Assembly (NCBI GenBank): GCA_947095535.1
Contig: OX352772.1
Location: 313,048,018 to 313,112,017, forward strand
Reading direction: 5' to 3'
Origin: Poecilobothrus nobilitatus
Taxonomy: Eukaryota; Arthropoda; Insecta; Diptera; Dolichopodidae
DNA length: 64,000 nucleotides
In this document: positions 21,401-35,479 of the stretch, piece after piece
Position numbering within the stretch: position 1 is the first letter of the stretch
How the letters are laid out: each line of letters opens with the position of its first letter
Notes under the pieces: model-generated
What the model was told of the DNA's origin: nothing
What the model saw: only the letters and a program-made list of their open reading frames with translations
The model's database searches: none
Translations under genes and position numbers: made by a program

Positions 21401-24400
21401 TATGTGAAACGAATTCTACTTTGATGCTTCTGTCAAAGCATTACAAAGTTAAGAAGATTCTCTATAGAAAAATAGAAGTCTCTAAGAGATTCGCATAGGC
21501 AAATATATACACATGCTGGCTGCTATCATTGTACTCTGAAATTATTTTGGATAAAATACTGATGTCTATATGGTATCTATATCTAAAAGACTACCATAAA
21601 ATAAAAAATATTATACCATTACCAGAAGATTGCCGAAGTTTCTACTATAGCAATTCTACAAAAAAAAAAAGATCTAAGAATTTTTTACTACATATAAATT
21701 TTAATTTAAGAGAAAATTTTTATCATACATAGTTGATCAAATAATATAATATGATATAAATAAATATAGATACTATTTGAATTTTCTTAAATATAAATAT
21801 GTAACTTTAAAATGTAATTGGAATGTATAACATGTTATGTTATTTCTCATAATTTAATTTCAGTTGAAATAATTTTAAAAAAGAAAACACTAAAAAATAA
21901 ATTAAATTTTATGTTTAAAAATATACATATAATAATTGTGAAATTTTTTCTTCTCGTTTACACACAAGTATACATATACATATATACTTATATTATTATG
22001 CATGTAAGAATACCTGAATATTTTAACCCACATACTTTAAATAACTTTAAAAATATACGAAATCTATAGAAGTTTTATATTTCTAATTTTATTTCAAAAA
22101 ATATCATAAAAAATAATATTTTCTCAATGTCAAAAACACATTAATTTTTTGCGACCCAGAATCAATTTATGAAATGGCAATAAAATTAAAACAAAAATAT
22201 ATCTATGCAGAATGTACTTATGTTTGTAAGAAAAAAATTAACTGGTAGATAATTTTTTATTTTTTTTTAAATTACACACAAATGTTACAGTGAGTGTTAA
22301 AAATTAACTAACAATGCATTAATATAATGCAAATTGCAATTTCGTTCAACAATTCATTATAATGTACCTAAATAATGTTATTTGTAAATGCTTCATTGTT
22401 TAAATTATGAGAGTTGATGCTTCAAATAATATTGTAGTAAAGGTAAAGGCGGTAAACTAAATAGAATATTATTGCCATTAACGGTAAAGAATAATGTCCA
22501 TTCTAATCTCTTTTGTCATTTTAATAATATAACAAGAGATATCTGTATACACCTCCACAAATATTAGAGATATATAGTATTTATCTGTATTTCTAATATT
22601 TGTGGAAGTGCATTGTAATATAAAAAATATTTTGTTTAAAAATTAAAATATAATATTTATATGTATGTATATAAACTAAGGCTTTTCTTAATCCATAAAA
22701 GTGAATACCTCAAACTTCGAACACGATTTCCATTTTTCAATAACAAATCAGTAAGGATATAAAAAGAAAGAGGATTTTTGTTTTCTAGATTCATAATTTC
22801 GTAGGACATAATATTGACATTTCTTTTCTATATGTAGGTACTAATTAAGATTTTTTAACCGTTACTTGACTGTGAACTAATACATATATTATTGAATTTA
22901 TATTTTATTTTAATATTTTCCGTTTATATTTCTTATTTTAATTGTAAAATATTTTGTTAAAAAGTTGTATAAGTACTCATAAAATGACAGAGTGAGTAAG
23001 CATGTACAACACACATATTAATACGTAGTTTTAAATGATAGATCATAGACCGGAATACCGATATAAGCGACAACTAATGGTCATTAAAAATAAAGAACAA
23101 AAAATGTTATTTTTTTAGTTTTTTGCACAAGAGTTTAACAGAATGATAATAACAGTAATAAAAGTGAGTGTAAACAATAAAACCGAATTTAAACACGAAA
23201 TTGCTATAATCACAATGCTGATGAGTATGACAATAACTATATACGATGTTACTGCGACGTGACGGTTGAATAATTTATTTAGTTTACTATTCCTTGTTTT
23301 TTTTTTTTTTTTTTTTGATTATTTTTTATTAATATTTGAATATGTTTTATGTCAATTTTTACCGGATACCATTTCATCCAAATTAAAATTTGCAAGATCA
23401 AGGTCGTCACTGTCAAACTGCTAAACAGTAGATAGATATATTATGCTAAAATAAACGTTTCTATTGTTCAATAGAAAATATTTTTAATAATATAGTAGAA
23501 AATATCTATCTAAAAAGGTTTATCTAAAAATTTAAAATAGAAAGGGGGTTATACAAATTTACTGTTAATTTAGAGTGAGACGAAAAAAATTGAAAAATAT
23601 AAAATGAATAATAAACAAAGAATAAAACAAAAAAAAAAAATCACGTGCTAAAACTATGAATCAACAATCACTGTTGTCAAATAATTTTTTTTTTTTTTTT
23701 GTTTTTGTTGCAATTGCTTGTTGAACAATTTTAAATAACACGCGACTCGATGTGAATATTTTTTATGAAGTAGATATGTGTTACTGTTATGTAGGTATGT
23801 AATATACAGTATATGTATACATATGTGTAAATGTTACTCTTTTCTTTAGTTATTATTTATTAACTATTTTTTATTGTTTCTTAAAAAATTTTGTTTACCA
23901 AACTTAAAGTATGAGCATTTAATTTTTTCATATTATGTATGTACTTATTTATATTGTAAATGTAATTGATTTAATCTTTATGTAGGTACATATGTACATA
24001 TATGTATGTATTTACGAAAATTAAAAATATTAGTTTAAAATTAAGGAAGCTGCAATAAAATTAATTTAACCCAAATACCTAATATTAAGGAAATGGCTGA
24101 TATTAAGCGGATACAAAAAAATTATCGTGAAAGAAAATTATTTGAGCACTTTATGAAAATTATCTCTGTAAAAACACCACTTTTCAACCTGCTCATTTGA
24201 CAATAGTTAACATTTTAAAAGGATTTTTGTAAAAAGTATGTATAGCAAGAAAGTGTTTAATATACGACGAATCAAGAACGTTTATCTTTAATAAAGATAA
24301 GAAAATATCTTGAAAAAATATTTGAAAATATGAAAATTCAGAGGTTAATAAATTCCACATAAATGCGAAATCTAGAAAATAAATTTTGTCATAATTTGAT

Positions 24401-25265
24401 ATATCTGCACAATTATTTTTAATAAAATTAAACTTTTAATACTTATTATTAAAATACATCGGAGGTTGTTTTCAAGTCCCTGCTAACCAAAAACAAAATA
24501 TATTGGAATGTTGAATAATTTACAATACAAGGTGAATCTGTATTCAATCATTTATAGGATGTATTTGCCGCACCAAAATGAACAAAAAATTGTTCTTCTG
24601 AGGGGGTCTATTTTTCTTGGTTTTTGAGATAATAGAGCTTAAAGTTTTTTTTTTTTTTTATAAGTTGTAATAATTTTCTTATTTTCTATTCTTGATTTGT
24701 CTCCAGCATTTTATATTAATTTTTAAATAGCTCTCAATTAGATAAGGAAATATGATTATTTTTTAATTTATATTTTAATTTCTTCATTTTGAAAATAAAA
24801 AATAGATACACATACATAGTTGCAGCGTCAATTAGCCACGCCTAATTTCCATTAAAGAACAACGAAAACTAAAGACTTTCATTAAAACTAAGGAACTAAC
24901 TGTAGAGTAATTTTGAGATTTATTTCTTCATTACAATTTATGTATATGTAATGCCCATATGTATATTACCAGTATTATTATAACGGCGTTGCCCATCAAA
25001 ATTAATAGAAAAAAAATTTAATTTAAAAAAAAATTAACACAAGAATTGGTATTACAAAAACAATTTTGATGGATACCTTTCGTAAGAAAGAATTCTCAAG
25101 CTGGAAATGGAAAATCAAATCAATGATGGAAATCAAATTAAATCGGTCAATGAAAAAGTGAATATATATTTAATAATTTGATGAGTCAGAATCAGTTATC
25201 GAAACTTAAGCCAATATGATCTATAGTTTTATTAAGTGAAATTAAATGAAATTAAAATAATCTCC
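21400..25265. other. AT-rich stretch, no gene seen
   Basis: The only structure is the hairpin at 22,552-22,608, plus homopolymers (for example T run 23,298-23,316) and TATGTATG-type microsatellite patches near 23,780-24,010. The open frames at 21,529-21,732 and 21,818-22,069 are low-complexity, without motif or signal peptide. Confidence 0.45.
22552..22608. repeat. Short hairpin (CTCCACAAATATTAGA...)
   Basis: CCACAAATATTAGA near 22,554 and TCTAATATTTGTGG near 22,591 are perfect inverses, extended by CT/AG. It may be a decayed small MITE or a stem-loop RNA. Confidence 0.6.
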
Positions 25266-25269
25266 TTAA

Positions 25270-25410
25270 TTCCCTTGTTGTTGTTTGGTAGGGGGGTTAA
25301 ACATTAGGCAGCTATCCTTACACATATGTACTAAAAACCGTTGTGCACCCCAACTCCCTAAGACGCTCGTTTATCAAATCGGCTTATGGAGACAGTCAAT
25401 GCCCTTTTAA
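25270..25410 (-). other. GC-richer patch, possible transposon 3' remnant
   Basis: Between long AT-rich regions lies GTTGTTTGGTAGGGGGGTTA...GCAGCTATCC...CCCCAACTCCCTAAGACGCT. On the minus strand it would end in CCTACCAAACAACAAC, resembling a LINE or SINE tail. No frame or box is recognisable. Confidence 0.3.
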
Positions 25411-27320
25411 TAATTTTTAAACTAAATACTTATAACCAAATTTTAATAAATCATATTATCACAATCAACATATGTTACAAGTGATTAGATAACGAGCACG
25501 TATTTGTAATTTATTTATGTCAGTCAGTTATTTTATTCAGTTATGTTTTAGTTCATATAATGGTCAATTTCAATCAAATTAATGATTTTTAAACGATGAT
25601 TTTAAAATTTTCCTGGTAAAAGAAGAAAGTGTTAAAATATTATTGCAATATTTAATAATTGTGTAAACACAATCACTATATTTTATTTATAGACATCATA
25701 TTCAAGCGTATATGATTACTCATGTATGTATAAGATAAAACTTTTATTCTATAAAAGGTTAATAATACTAAAAGAAAAAAAAAAACTGCTAAGTACAGTT
25801 TTTCTTTTTTTAATTAATCAGTAATAATTTTCACTTTAAGATTTTTTTTTTTATTTATTTTTTCTTTTGTTAATTCATGTTTTTTTTTTATATTTTTCTT
25901 GTTTTTGTTTTTCCTTATTATTTCATTTTTAAGTTCATATTATTATATTTTAAATATACATATGTACATATATGCATACATATATGCATACATATATGTT
26001 TTGATGGGTTAATAAAGGTTAGCATAAAAACTATTATTAAAATAAATAAATAAATAAATGAATGGAAATGAAAGTTTACAATAACAGTTAATTTATAAAT
26101 AATAGTAGTTCAGTAGTTTATAATAATTTATTATTGAATGCATACATGTAGATATATGTGTTGATTTAATTAAATAAAGGGGCAATACAATAATAGTACA
26201 TAATATAATGTATATAATTATGGAAAATCAAATATAACACAATAATAAACATAAGAAAAGAAGAAAAGCCTTTAATGAAGAGAATAAATTTTAATTTATT
26301 TAATAAATATTCAACATTTTTTTTTATAGTATTATTTTAGTTTAGTAGATTAACCAGATCATTAAAAGGGATTTCACAAAAATTCAAAATATTAAGTATA
26401 TTTAAAAAAAAAAATTTCTTTGCTTTTGAGAGCAGAAATTATCTTGCAAAACCAAATAACTTTTTTTTTTAATTAATTTAACTATTTTGCTTTTTCAATT
26501 ATTTTACATATATATTTTGAAATATTATTTTAAATTTTCTCTTAACGGAAATCATTTATGTATGTGTAATAATTAATGAATAAATCTCACTCCACATTAA
26601 AATAATTTAATTGATGGTTATTTTTTTTTTTTAATAGTGTAATATGAATTTAATATGATTTAATTTAAAAGGTAAAACATTAATATTTTCTTTAATTCAT
26701 ATAAAATAATATAAATTTTAAGATTCTTAGATTTTTTGAAAATGCAATTTAGAATAAATTTTAAGAAGATTCGGACAAAATGTTAGTATGTGTAAGAAAT
26801 ATTATTTCTTCTACGAACAACAGATGACTTTAAAATCTATGTTTTCTTTGTGGTTCAAATCCTTTAAGAATATTATAGCTGATTAATTAACATTAACTTT
26901 ACTAAAGTAAGATGACTTCTCACCTTTACACAAAGAATAAAAATGGGGTTCTCATATTCATAACTTGAAAATGCTCTAAGTAGGACTACATCCCTTCCAA
27001 AAGCTAAACTTAAAGTTTTTTTTTCTAAATATATCTTGTTTTTGTTATTGAAAATATTTAAAAATCAAGTAAAAAGTAAAAAAAATCTCTTGTCATTGAC
27101 ATAATGTTCATCTTGATGATTCTCCTTTAATTATTAGAATCATTTTTGGTATAGGTAGGTAAGGATCAGTTCTTTGTCAATCATTTTAAGTATTGTTAAT
27201 TATAACCTTTAACCGAATAAAAAGCTAAGCTTACATTTAAAAAGTAATATTATTTATATTTTAAGATTTTTCACTAAATAGAATTTAAAACAATAATGTC
27301 TTTTATATTATACAAAAAAA
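25411..27320. other. AT-rich stretch, no gene seen
   Basis: It contains a TACATATATGCA-type microsatellite at 25,950-25,998 and several A/T runs. Nothing else is recognised. Confidence 0.5.
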
Positions 27321-27328
27321 ATTAAAAA

Positions 27329-27683
27329 CAAGGCAAAATGTAAACGAACGATTGTTAAAAGCGGCCATTTCCAAAATAAAAATTATACTAATTTATAATG
27401 GTTATTGATTTAAAGTTTCTGTCGAATGGCGTTTTCAGATTGAAAAAATGTTAGTAAAACATAAGATATAACGCATTTAAAAATAGGGCTTTTTCAAAGT
27501 TGGAGGGGCTACATGAAAAAGTTGTTCTACAACATTTTATTTTAAGAGACCTACCCATGATTAAAATTTTTTTTTCTTTATCTTTAATGAATGTAGAATT
27601 TTGTAAACAGACGGACGAACAAATGGACAGAGTTAAACAAATAGGCACATTTTTTCAAAATTTTTTTGGAAATGTGCTAAAAA
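27329..27683 (-). mobile_element. Internally deleted AGCACATTTCC-type HINE
   Basis: Both termini remain: CAAGGCAAAATGTAAACGAA at the left and TTTGGAAATGTGCTAAAAAT at the right, with GACGGACGAACAAATGGACAG as a decayed microsatellite. The whole roughly 470 bp unit region is missing. The left part jumps from the GGCCATTTCC subterminal repeat almost directly to the GTCGAATGGCGTTTTCAG block. Confidence 0.85.
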
Positions 27684-27689
27684 TAATAA

Positions 27690-29555
27690 AAGTATTATTA
27701 AAAAAAGATACTGAACTTACTAATTAAATTACAAAAGACAATCTTTTAAGAATGGCTTTTGCATATTTTTTTTATCTAAAATTAATTCTTTAAAAATTAA
27801 ATCAATTTTATATGTTATAAACTGTAACATTAACAATACCAAAATTTTAAAGTTGGTTCTTTAACAGAGAAGTTTGTTTTTGTTAGATTTCCAAATAGTA
27901 GAACATTTAAATATTAGATAAGACCATTTTAAAAAACTTTAAAAATTTTAAAACCTAAAATTTTTATATTAATTTAACTTTTAACTATAATTATAACTTA
28001 AAGTAAAACATTACAAAACAATGATATTATAACAAAGACTCCGTGAATTTACATCACAGCAATAATATTGTCCCAAAATAAAGTTAAAGAAAACCGGAGC
28101 GTTTTAGATAATAATCCTTTATGAATTAAGGCTTGATTTTTTTTTAAAAAATATCTAGCTGTTTTTTGTTCACGACTACTTATTTTTCCACGGGCACAAA
28201 ATTTCCAAGAAAAAGCTGAAATCTTTGAGATAATCGATTATAAAATCCTTTCCAATTATTATACAAAACAGGTTTAACAGGTTTTTTTTTTTGGTGATTT
28301 TGAATTCGATTGTATATCAGAATTTTGAATTTGAATTCAATTGACTGTCAGAATTTTCAACAAAAAACAACTGTAAAAAATAAAAAAGTTTTGATTGGCC
28401 AATAACTCGTACATTACCTATTGTTTATATGTAAACATAAAAAAATAAACGCTAATTTGTGTAAAATACTGCAAATAGACCCCAAAATTTCCGAATATTA
28501 TACCCTTTTTCCATATGAAAATTCGTTCCAAATCCCATATAAAATTTTGTGGCTTTTTTCATTTTATTTTATGGGGATAATTTTTGCATCTTAAATTCGT
28601 AGAGTCTATAACAGATTTTAATAAATAACCCGTTATTTTTTACTTGTTTTTCTATATTTTTCATCATATCTATATAAGCATATATACATCATGAAAATAT
28701 CGAAAATTTTTCATACAAATTCTTTAATTATTAAACTAAAAAAAAAATAGTAAAGTAACTTTTAAATAAAAAAAAAAAAAAAACCCAAAAGAAATAAATT
28801 CAAATAAAAAATTTATTAAATATACAAAACAAGTTATTATAATACCAGTTAAGTTATAACTACTGAGAAAAAAAAACAAGAAATATAAAAAAGAATACAA
28901 CATATTCGTGTTGTTTATTGCGATATATTTTGATCAGAGAAAGCGTTTTTTTTTTTTTTTTTTGCTACTTTTTGTTTACAGTTCTTTTTCGCACCGCTTA
29001 TATTTATTTTACGTTGATGCTGGCTTTTTTTAATAAAGTTGAAATCAAATTTAAAAGAAAAAAAAAATACATATAGTCAAAATGCATCTTTTTTTTTTTT
29101 TAAGAATATATGAGTAGGTATGTCATAGAAAAAATTTTATTGAAATATTTTTACTTGATTACGATATTATTACATGAGTAATACAGGTATAAAGGTATTA
29201 AAAAATGTAGGTGTTTATTAGAAAAGAAGATATGACAATAAAAAATTAGTATAAAAATAACTTAATTGAAAAAATAAATAAAACACACTTTTCAATAATT
29301 AAGGATTTTCTTTTTATGGATTAACAATTTTATTAAATATTTTTAAATTCAAATTGAAAAATTTTATTTTTTATCCTCATTTTGAGTTGTATTTTCTTTT
29401 TTAAAAATTATATTTTGTAATTGTAATTTTAGTTTTAGTTTATATTAAAAATTTTAATACACGAATTTAAAACCGAAATGTAATCAAAACTTAACTATAA
29501 TTAATTGTAAAATAAACGGTTTGAAACACATCAGATAAAGAATTTATGAATCTTT
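27690..29555. other. AT-rich stretch, no gene seen
   Basis: Near 28,300-28,360 CAGAATTTTGAATTTGAATT and GTCAGAATTTTCAAC form a short direct echo. Long T runs occur at 28,947-28,963 and 29,088-29,101. No coding signal. Confidence 0.45.
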
Positions 29556-29599
29556 CAATTTTACTCCCAAGAGCTCCCAAGAGCATACTAAAACAGCTA

Positions 29600-30050
29600 A
29601 TACAGGAGTAACACGCGTAACACTTGGCAAAACTCAGAGGGAGTTTCATATTTGGTTATAAAATCAGGATTTCAATAAATTGTTTAGCAAAACTTTAGGC
29701 GCTTCTCTCAATTGTAATTCAAAGATTTAAATTTCGATATGAAATCAGGATTTCAATAATTTGTTCAATAGGGGTTACAAAAATAATTGGAAGAGATTTT
29801 AATTGGTTTTAAAATCAGGGTTTCCCCATTTTCCAGAATATGTATAAATATGAATCTATATGCGAGATTTTGAATTAGGAGAGTTTTTAGAGTTGATTGC
29901 AAAATCACGATTATACGCCTTTTACAGAATATTTATATATATACATATATATATGCGAATGCAGAATATATATATACATATGTATATGTATATGTATATT
30001 CTGCATTCAGAGAGTTTTTAGAGTTGATTACAATTGCAGAATATGTATAC
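29600..30050. repeat. Cluster of the TTTTAGAGTTG core repeat
   Basis: Degenerate units of about 100-130 bp: AGTTG[A/G]TTACAAAATCAGG, TTTCAATAATTTG or TTATACGC, CCAGAATATTTATATAT, GAATTAGGAG. At least four units are recognisable. Unlike the copies at 36-46 kb, no clear inverted arms flank it. A palindrome at 29,957-30,007 (GAATGCAGAATATATA...TATTCTGCATTC) ends within it. Confidence 0.65.
29957..30007. repeat. 51 bp near-palindrome GAATGCAGAATATA...
   Basis: GAATGCAGAATATA and its inverse TATATTCTGCATTC bound a TATATGTATA-rich centre; the stem can extend nearly to the middle. Confidence 0.7.
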
Positions 30051-30054
30051 TTAA

Positions 30055-33000
30055 TGTCTCCTATATACCAGCTATTTGATGTTATTTAAAAATTTTTGAA
30101 ACGGATGTTTTAAAAGTAAAAATTTGACTTATATGTTTTTTTTTGACAAATGATTTTTTGCAATGTAATGTTGTTCGAAGAAAATTGCAACGAAATAGAA
30201 ACTCATGATCATTGATGAATCAAAAATCCAATTGAAATTAAAAATATTAAAATAGAAAAATATTAAAATGAAAAATAAACTATAAATTCTGATAAATGGA
30301 AGTAATAATCTCTAATTTATATTTAAAATACATTTTATTTTGGATTAATCTATAATTATGTATGAAAATTTTTTCTGTTATACTTTTATCTTCTCTCACA
30401 GAATTTAACAAAGGTAATTGAATCTTTGTTTTATTTTGCATATAATTAAAATTTTTCTTTTAATTATACTATATGCATTCTAATTTCATCATATTAATTA
30501 AATCATATTATCATATTAATTAAATGATAACATATAAATGCCATTAACCTTTTGCCTCTCCTATGTGGTTTATTTGATCCAAAGCACCATATTTTCAAAA
30601 GGAAAATGTTTTACAAAGTAACAAAGCATATACGTTCGTTTCAATATAAAATCTTTCCATTCTTTCGCCTATACCATACAAAAAAAAAACGATTTATTCA
30701 GTACGAAAATTTTATCAAGTACCAAAAACTCACAACAAACATTATAATATAATTTGGACACAATCTCTTTATTGGGGTCAAATTGACTTCTAATAATAAA
30801 AATATGTTTTTTCATTAATTGTTTAAATGTTTCTAATGCAGTTTTTGTAACATATTTTGCAACATATTGTTGTCCAATCCACTTTCAATCTCAATCCAAA
30901 TTTCATTGTTCAAACCAATTGCAAGTGAGTATCATTTAGGACAGTAGCATTAATAGTTCTTCCTGATATCTTCGAAATCCGGAAATATTGAATTTCAAAG
31001 TGAAAACTCGGATTCAACATACCAACATCCGATAATGTTTCAGGTTATCAAAATTAATTATTCGATTTTTATTAAAAGTTTCATTTTTTTCTAAAATATA
31101 ATAAAAATATTTATTTTATTTAGGTTTTCGATCCCAATATACACGATCAAAGTTAAAAATATCAAGAACAGACAGGAAGGTTAAAAGTTTTATGCAAAAA
31201 TAATATTAATTTTTTAGAATTAAAAAAAAAAAAAATAAATAAATTTCTATGAAAAACATTGCATATTTTATATTGTACATAATCGCAATAATATTTAGAT
31301 ATCATTTTATTGGCATTTTGATTCCGATTTTGTTTTTTTAACTAGAGCGGAAGAACTTATTAAAATAAAAGAAGTATTTTGACATGCAATATTTTATTAA
31401 AATTTAATGTATTTTTTTATTTGATTTCACAATTTATTTATTATCTTATAGATTATTTATAGCTAAAGGAAGAATATGAAAAATTAAATTTTAAATATAA
31501 ATAGCAATAGAAAAAAATTAAATACAAACTTTGCAGGAATAAAATATAAATAAATATCTAATATTGAAATTAAATGAAAAAATAAACGGATGTAGAACAC
31601 AGATAAAAATACATAATAACTAATTTTTAAAAAACGCTCATATGAATCTTAAAAAAAAACTAAGACTATTATTTTAATCAGATTTCGCAATTGGAATTGA
31701 AATCCTGTTGTTTGACAAAAAATAAAAACAACAAAAATTGTAAATACATGTATAGGCATAAGGGTTTAATACCTTATTTCAAATGAGACGTATGTGTAGT
31801 AGTTCTTTTATTTTTACTAATTGCACCGTTATACCGTTAAAAGAGAAAACATGGAAATAAAAAATATTGCATATAAAAAAAAAAAAATATATGCTTACTT
31901 ACTGATTTTTTAAAATAATTGTTTTTATTGTTTTTTTTTTTATTAAAGAAAGTAAAATTTCTCATCGTTTCTGAATAAACTCAAAAAAAAAAAAAAAAAA
32001 AAAAACCACTGAATTCACAGTAGAAATTCTATAAATTTTTTTGTTTTTTGTTAAAATTAATGTTCCCTTCAAGGTGTGTGATAAGATAAAGATAAAGGTG
32101 TGATCTTCAATGAAACATTATTAAAATATTTTAGGAACTAAAAGAAAATTTTAATTTTTTTATTTTCTTATTTTTTTTTTTTTTTTTTTTATATAAAAAG
32201 TGAAAATAAATCAAGAAACAAGAAAAAAAAAAAAAAAAGAGTATAACATTTTATTTAATTTTAACGGTATTAAAAATTAAATATTGTAAAATCTTTTAAT
32301 TTTTTTTTTTGTTTTGTTTTTTTTTTTTGTTTTGTAAATTTAACTGATGCAGTTTTACTTTCTCATCCCAAATTAAAATTGAAGAACCTGTACTAAAAAC
32401 AAAGAGAAAAAAATACATATTATATACATATATGTATATAATATAAATAAATAAAACATTGTCTGCAAATTTTATTTTAAAAAAGAAGAAAAAAAACAAA
32501 AAAGAAATAAAACAATATTCATTGGCGGGACAAAACTATAATGAAAAATAAAACCAGTTAATTATACTATTTTGTAAAGTTTAAAAAAAATTTTTATGGT
32601 ATATATATAATATTGAAATATATTCATTATTCGATAGTGAATAATTGAGAAAGTAATAGGGTAACTGTATTTAAAACAAAATAAACAAAATAATATATCT
32701 ATCTAATAATATATAAATGATAATATTAGTCATTTATTTTTAAAAAAACATTTAATTTATAGAATCATCAAGTACATATATATTATATCTAAGTATTAAA
32801 AAAAAAAAACATTAGTTTTTTTCGTAAAAATGAGAATAAAGAGTCCTCTGCAACAGAGTATTAGGTTAATAGGATAAATTATTGATAATGGGATATAACA
32901 GATGCATTCAAAAGAAAACTACAAGATCCAATTTTATACGCATGTAATAAAGTTCGCTAAGAAACGCACTTCTGAAATACTGTTCAAATATTGTCCCATA

Positions 33001-33085
33001 AAGCTCGATACTGGTTAAAAAAAAAATTTCCTTACCGTTAAAGAAAACCTAATCCTAAAACAAAAATTAAAAATAAAGTTCAACA
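30055..33085. other. AT-rich stretch with homopolymers, no gene seen
   Basis: Notable runs are A at 31,983-32,005 and T near 32,170-32,190. 32,850-33,010 is slightly less AT-rich without any motif. Confidence 0.5.
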
Positions 33086-33086
33086 A

Positions 33087-33297
33087 TTTTTTTTTTTGTT
33101 TTTTTTAGTTTATTTTTCTTCTACATATATGTGACAAGGAAATTTCACATCCTTTCCTTTCCTGTTGTGTATGTAAATGTCATAAGGATGAATTATTCTT
33201 ACGACAACTGGGGGATTATCCGAAACCACAATCCCTCGGGGTTTACTGGGATTCGACATTTTATACGCTCTTATAGACTAGGCCACTTAGATCCCCT
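33087..33297 (-). mobile_element. tRNA-derived SINE, copy 4 (decayed)
   Basis: On the minus strand: GGGGATCTAAGTGGCCTAGT, then AAGAGCGTATAAAATGTCG, a body with GTCGTAAGAATAATTCATCC, AGGAAAGGAAAGGATGTG and an A-rich tail (T runs at 33,089-33,112). The B box is degraded and there is a small deletion in the body. Confidence 0.8.
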
Positions 33298-33689
33298 ATT
33301 TAATATAGTCATTGTAAATTAAATTTAAATTAAGGAAAGCTACAAAAATACAAACTATCTCGAAGTACTCATCCCTGTCTTTTTTACACCTTCGATGTTT
33401 TAGTCGTTTTTTTTTTAAATATAAAATACATATGATATGATTATTTCTTCTATTTTTAAGATTTCCATTTTTTACTAGTGCCCATAAAACCTATATATGT
33501 ATGTATATATACTAGCAAAAACATAATAATATTGACAATGATATCATATTTTACTTAATAAGTACTTTGTATATTTTTAATACTGAAAATAAATAAAAAA
33601 ATTTTTTTAAATTAATGAAAACAAAATAAAAAAACCCAATGATAAAATATTTTATTTTTTTATATAACCATTTTTTATATATATATATA

Positions 33690-33780
33690 TGTATATATGC
33701 GAGATTGTGACTTAGATGAATTTTAGAACTGCTTAAAAAATCAGGGTATTTTCCTTTTTCCTGAATATTTCCATATATTA
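33690..33780. repeat. Single unit of the TTTTAGAGTTG core repeat
   Basis: GCGAGATTGTGACTTAGATG, ATTTTAGAACTGCTT, AAAAATCAGGGTATT, CCTGAATATTTCC follow the order of the core units at 29.6 and 46 kb. No arms are visible. Confidence 0.5.
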
Positions 33781-33789
33781 TGTATAAAA

Positions 33790-34700
33790 GAGATTAATAA
33801 AAACGTGTAATTTGAAACTTACGACAAGTTTTGAATAAAATCGAATTATTGTTGCTGTTTAAAATTGATTGGCTTTAAATAAACCATAGACTTTTATGCA
33901 AATATCCTTCGCTAAATTTTAGCATACAGTGGGGTCATGGATACAGCATTCTATAACAAAATTATCTTTAACGCTATACCCAATCGTTACTACTTTTCTA
34001 AAGTGACGTAATTTTTTGTGGGTATTTTATAACGTTAAGTCACAATTCTTCTCTTGTTCGAAAATTTCAAAATTTGTTTTTCAATCAATCTGAAGTTTTT
34101 ATTTTATAATTATTAATTACATAAACAACTTTTATTAATATTATGAGTTTTCCTAGATGACAAGAAATCATAATATTTTTATGAAATCTTTAATTGCAAT
34201 AATTGCGTATCGATTATAGTGTAAAAATCAAATAATATGAAAAAGTAGAATAACTCTACATATATTTAAAGATAAATGTAACATTTTGTTCTAATTTTAA
34301 ATTATTTGTTTAATAATGGACAGATATTAGACTTAGAAAAACATATAAAGTAATTATTTGAAACAAAGAGGATTAAAAGCGCCAGCACTAAATCCTAAAA
34401 AGATTTTTACTTAACTAGAGACGTAGGTCTAACGGAAATATTATAAGTGGAATTAAAATCCACAGCACATAGAAAACACGAGAAGTGCAATTATTATAGA
34501 TCAACATCAAAAGGTCATAGTATCACTTATATAATGATAGTCTAATAGTCTACTTAAAGAAAACGAATTTAGCCTCAGCTACAACTAATATTAATTATTA
34601 TTAGTGCAAAAATGATAGTTTTTTACTTGAACTTATTTCCCATATGTTATGCAGCTAATGAACTATTCATTTAAATTTTCTTAAACTTAAGGAAATTATA
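33790..34700. other. AT-rich stretch, no gene seen
   Basis: Moderately mixed sequence. ATACCCA near 33,978 and TGGGTATT near 34,019 form a weak inverted pair only. Confidence 0.35.
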
Positions 34701-34705
34701 TTACT

Positions 34706-35471
34706 TTTTAGCACATTTCCAAAAAAAATTTTGGAAAAATGTGCCTATTAGTGTCATTCTGTCCGTTCATTTGTCCGTCTGTTTACAAAATTTCTACACC
34801 GTTAAAGATAGAGAAAAAAATTTTAACCATGGGTGGTACGTTTCATAAAAAAAATTTATTTTGTAGAACAATTTTTCATGTAGCCCCATCCATTACGCAG
34901 TTGCAGCCCCTCTAACTTTGAAAAAACACTATTTTTAAATGCATATATCTCATGTTCTACTTAACATTTTTTCAATCTGAAAACGCCCTTCGACAGGAAT
35001 ATTTTTTACCTTTGTAAACTAATATCAAAATTACACAATTTTTTTTTAAATTTAATATTTAAATGTGAAAACCAAATTTTGCATTATATTTTTTTTTTCA
35101 TAACTCCGGCACGCTTTTGTTAGAAAGTTGAAATTTTTAAACAAGAAAAAGTTTTTAGAGTTAATATAGTTTATTCAGAAACTTTTTTGTATCACCCCCT
35201 GCTTAAGAGATCTTAGGGCACAATAATTGAAAAATTGCTCGTAACTTAGGAACTGGTGCAAATTATTTTTCCCCATAACCTTAAAATTAAAGCTTCAGTA
35301 ATATATTTTTATGTGTGTTATAGTATTTTTTAGTTATATAGGGTTCCGCACTTACAGCCACGTAATATTGTAAAAAAGTCCTATTTTTACATTTTTCAAA
35401 TTTCGGTGCATGTCATAATTATCTTTTGGAAATGTGCGCTTTTAAAAACCATTGGTTTACATTCTACTTTG
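34706..35471 (+). mobile_element. AGCACATTTCC-type HINE with one internal unit
   Basis: 5' TTTTTAGCACATTTCCAAAA with its hairpin partner TTTTGGAAAAATGTGC, remnant GTCCGTTCATTTGTCCGTCT, one internal unit (landmark AGCTTCAGTAATATATTTTT near 35,300), 3' GGAAATGTGCGCTTTTAAAA, palindrome AAACCATTGGTTT and end ATTCTACTTTGTTT. It is the simplest architecture in the family here. Confidence 0.85.
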
Positions 35472-35479
35472 TTTAAGTT

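Noticed and set aside
27451..27727. Overlapping frames on both strands
   Set aside because: They fall in the deleted HINE copy at 27,329-27,683, a non-coding element.
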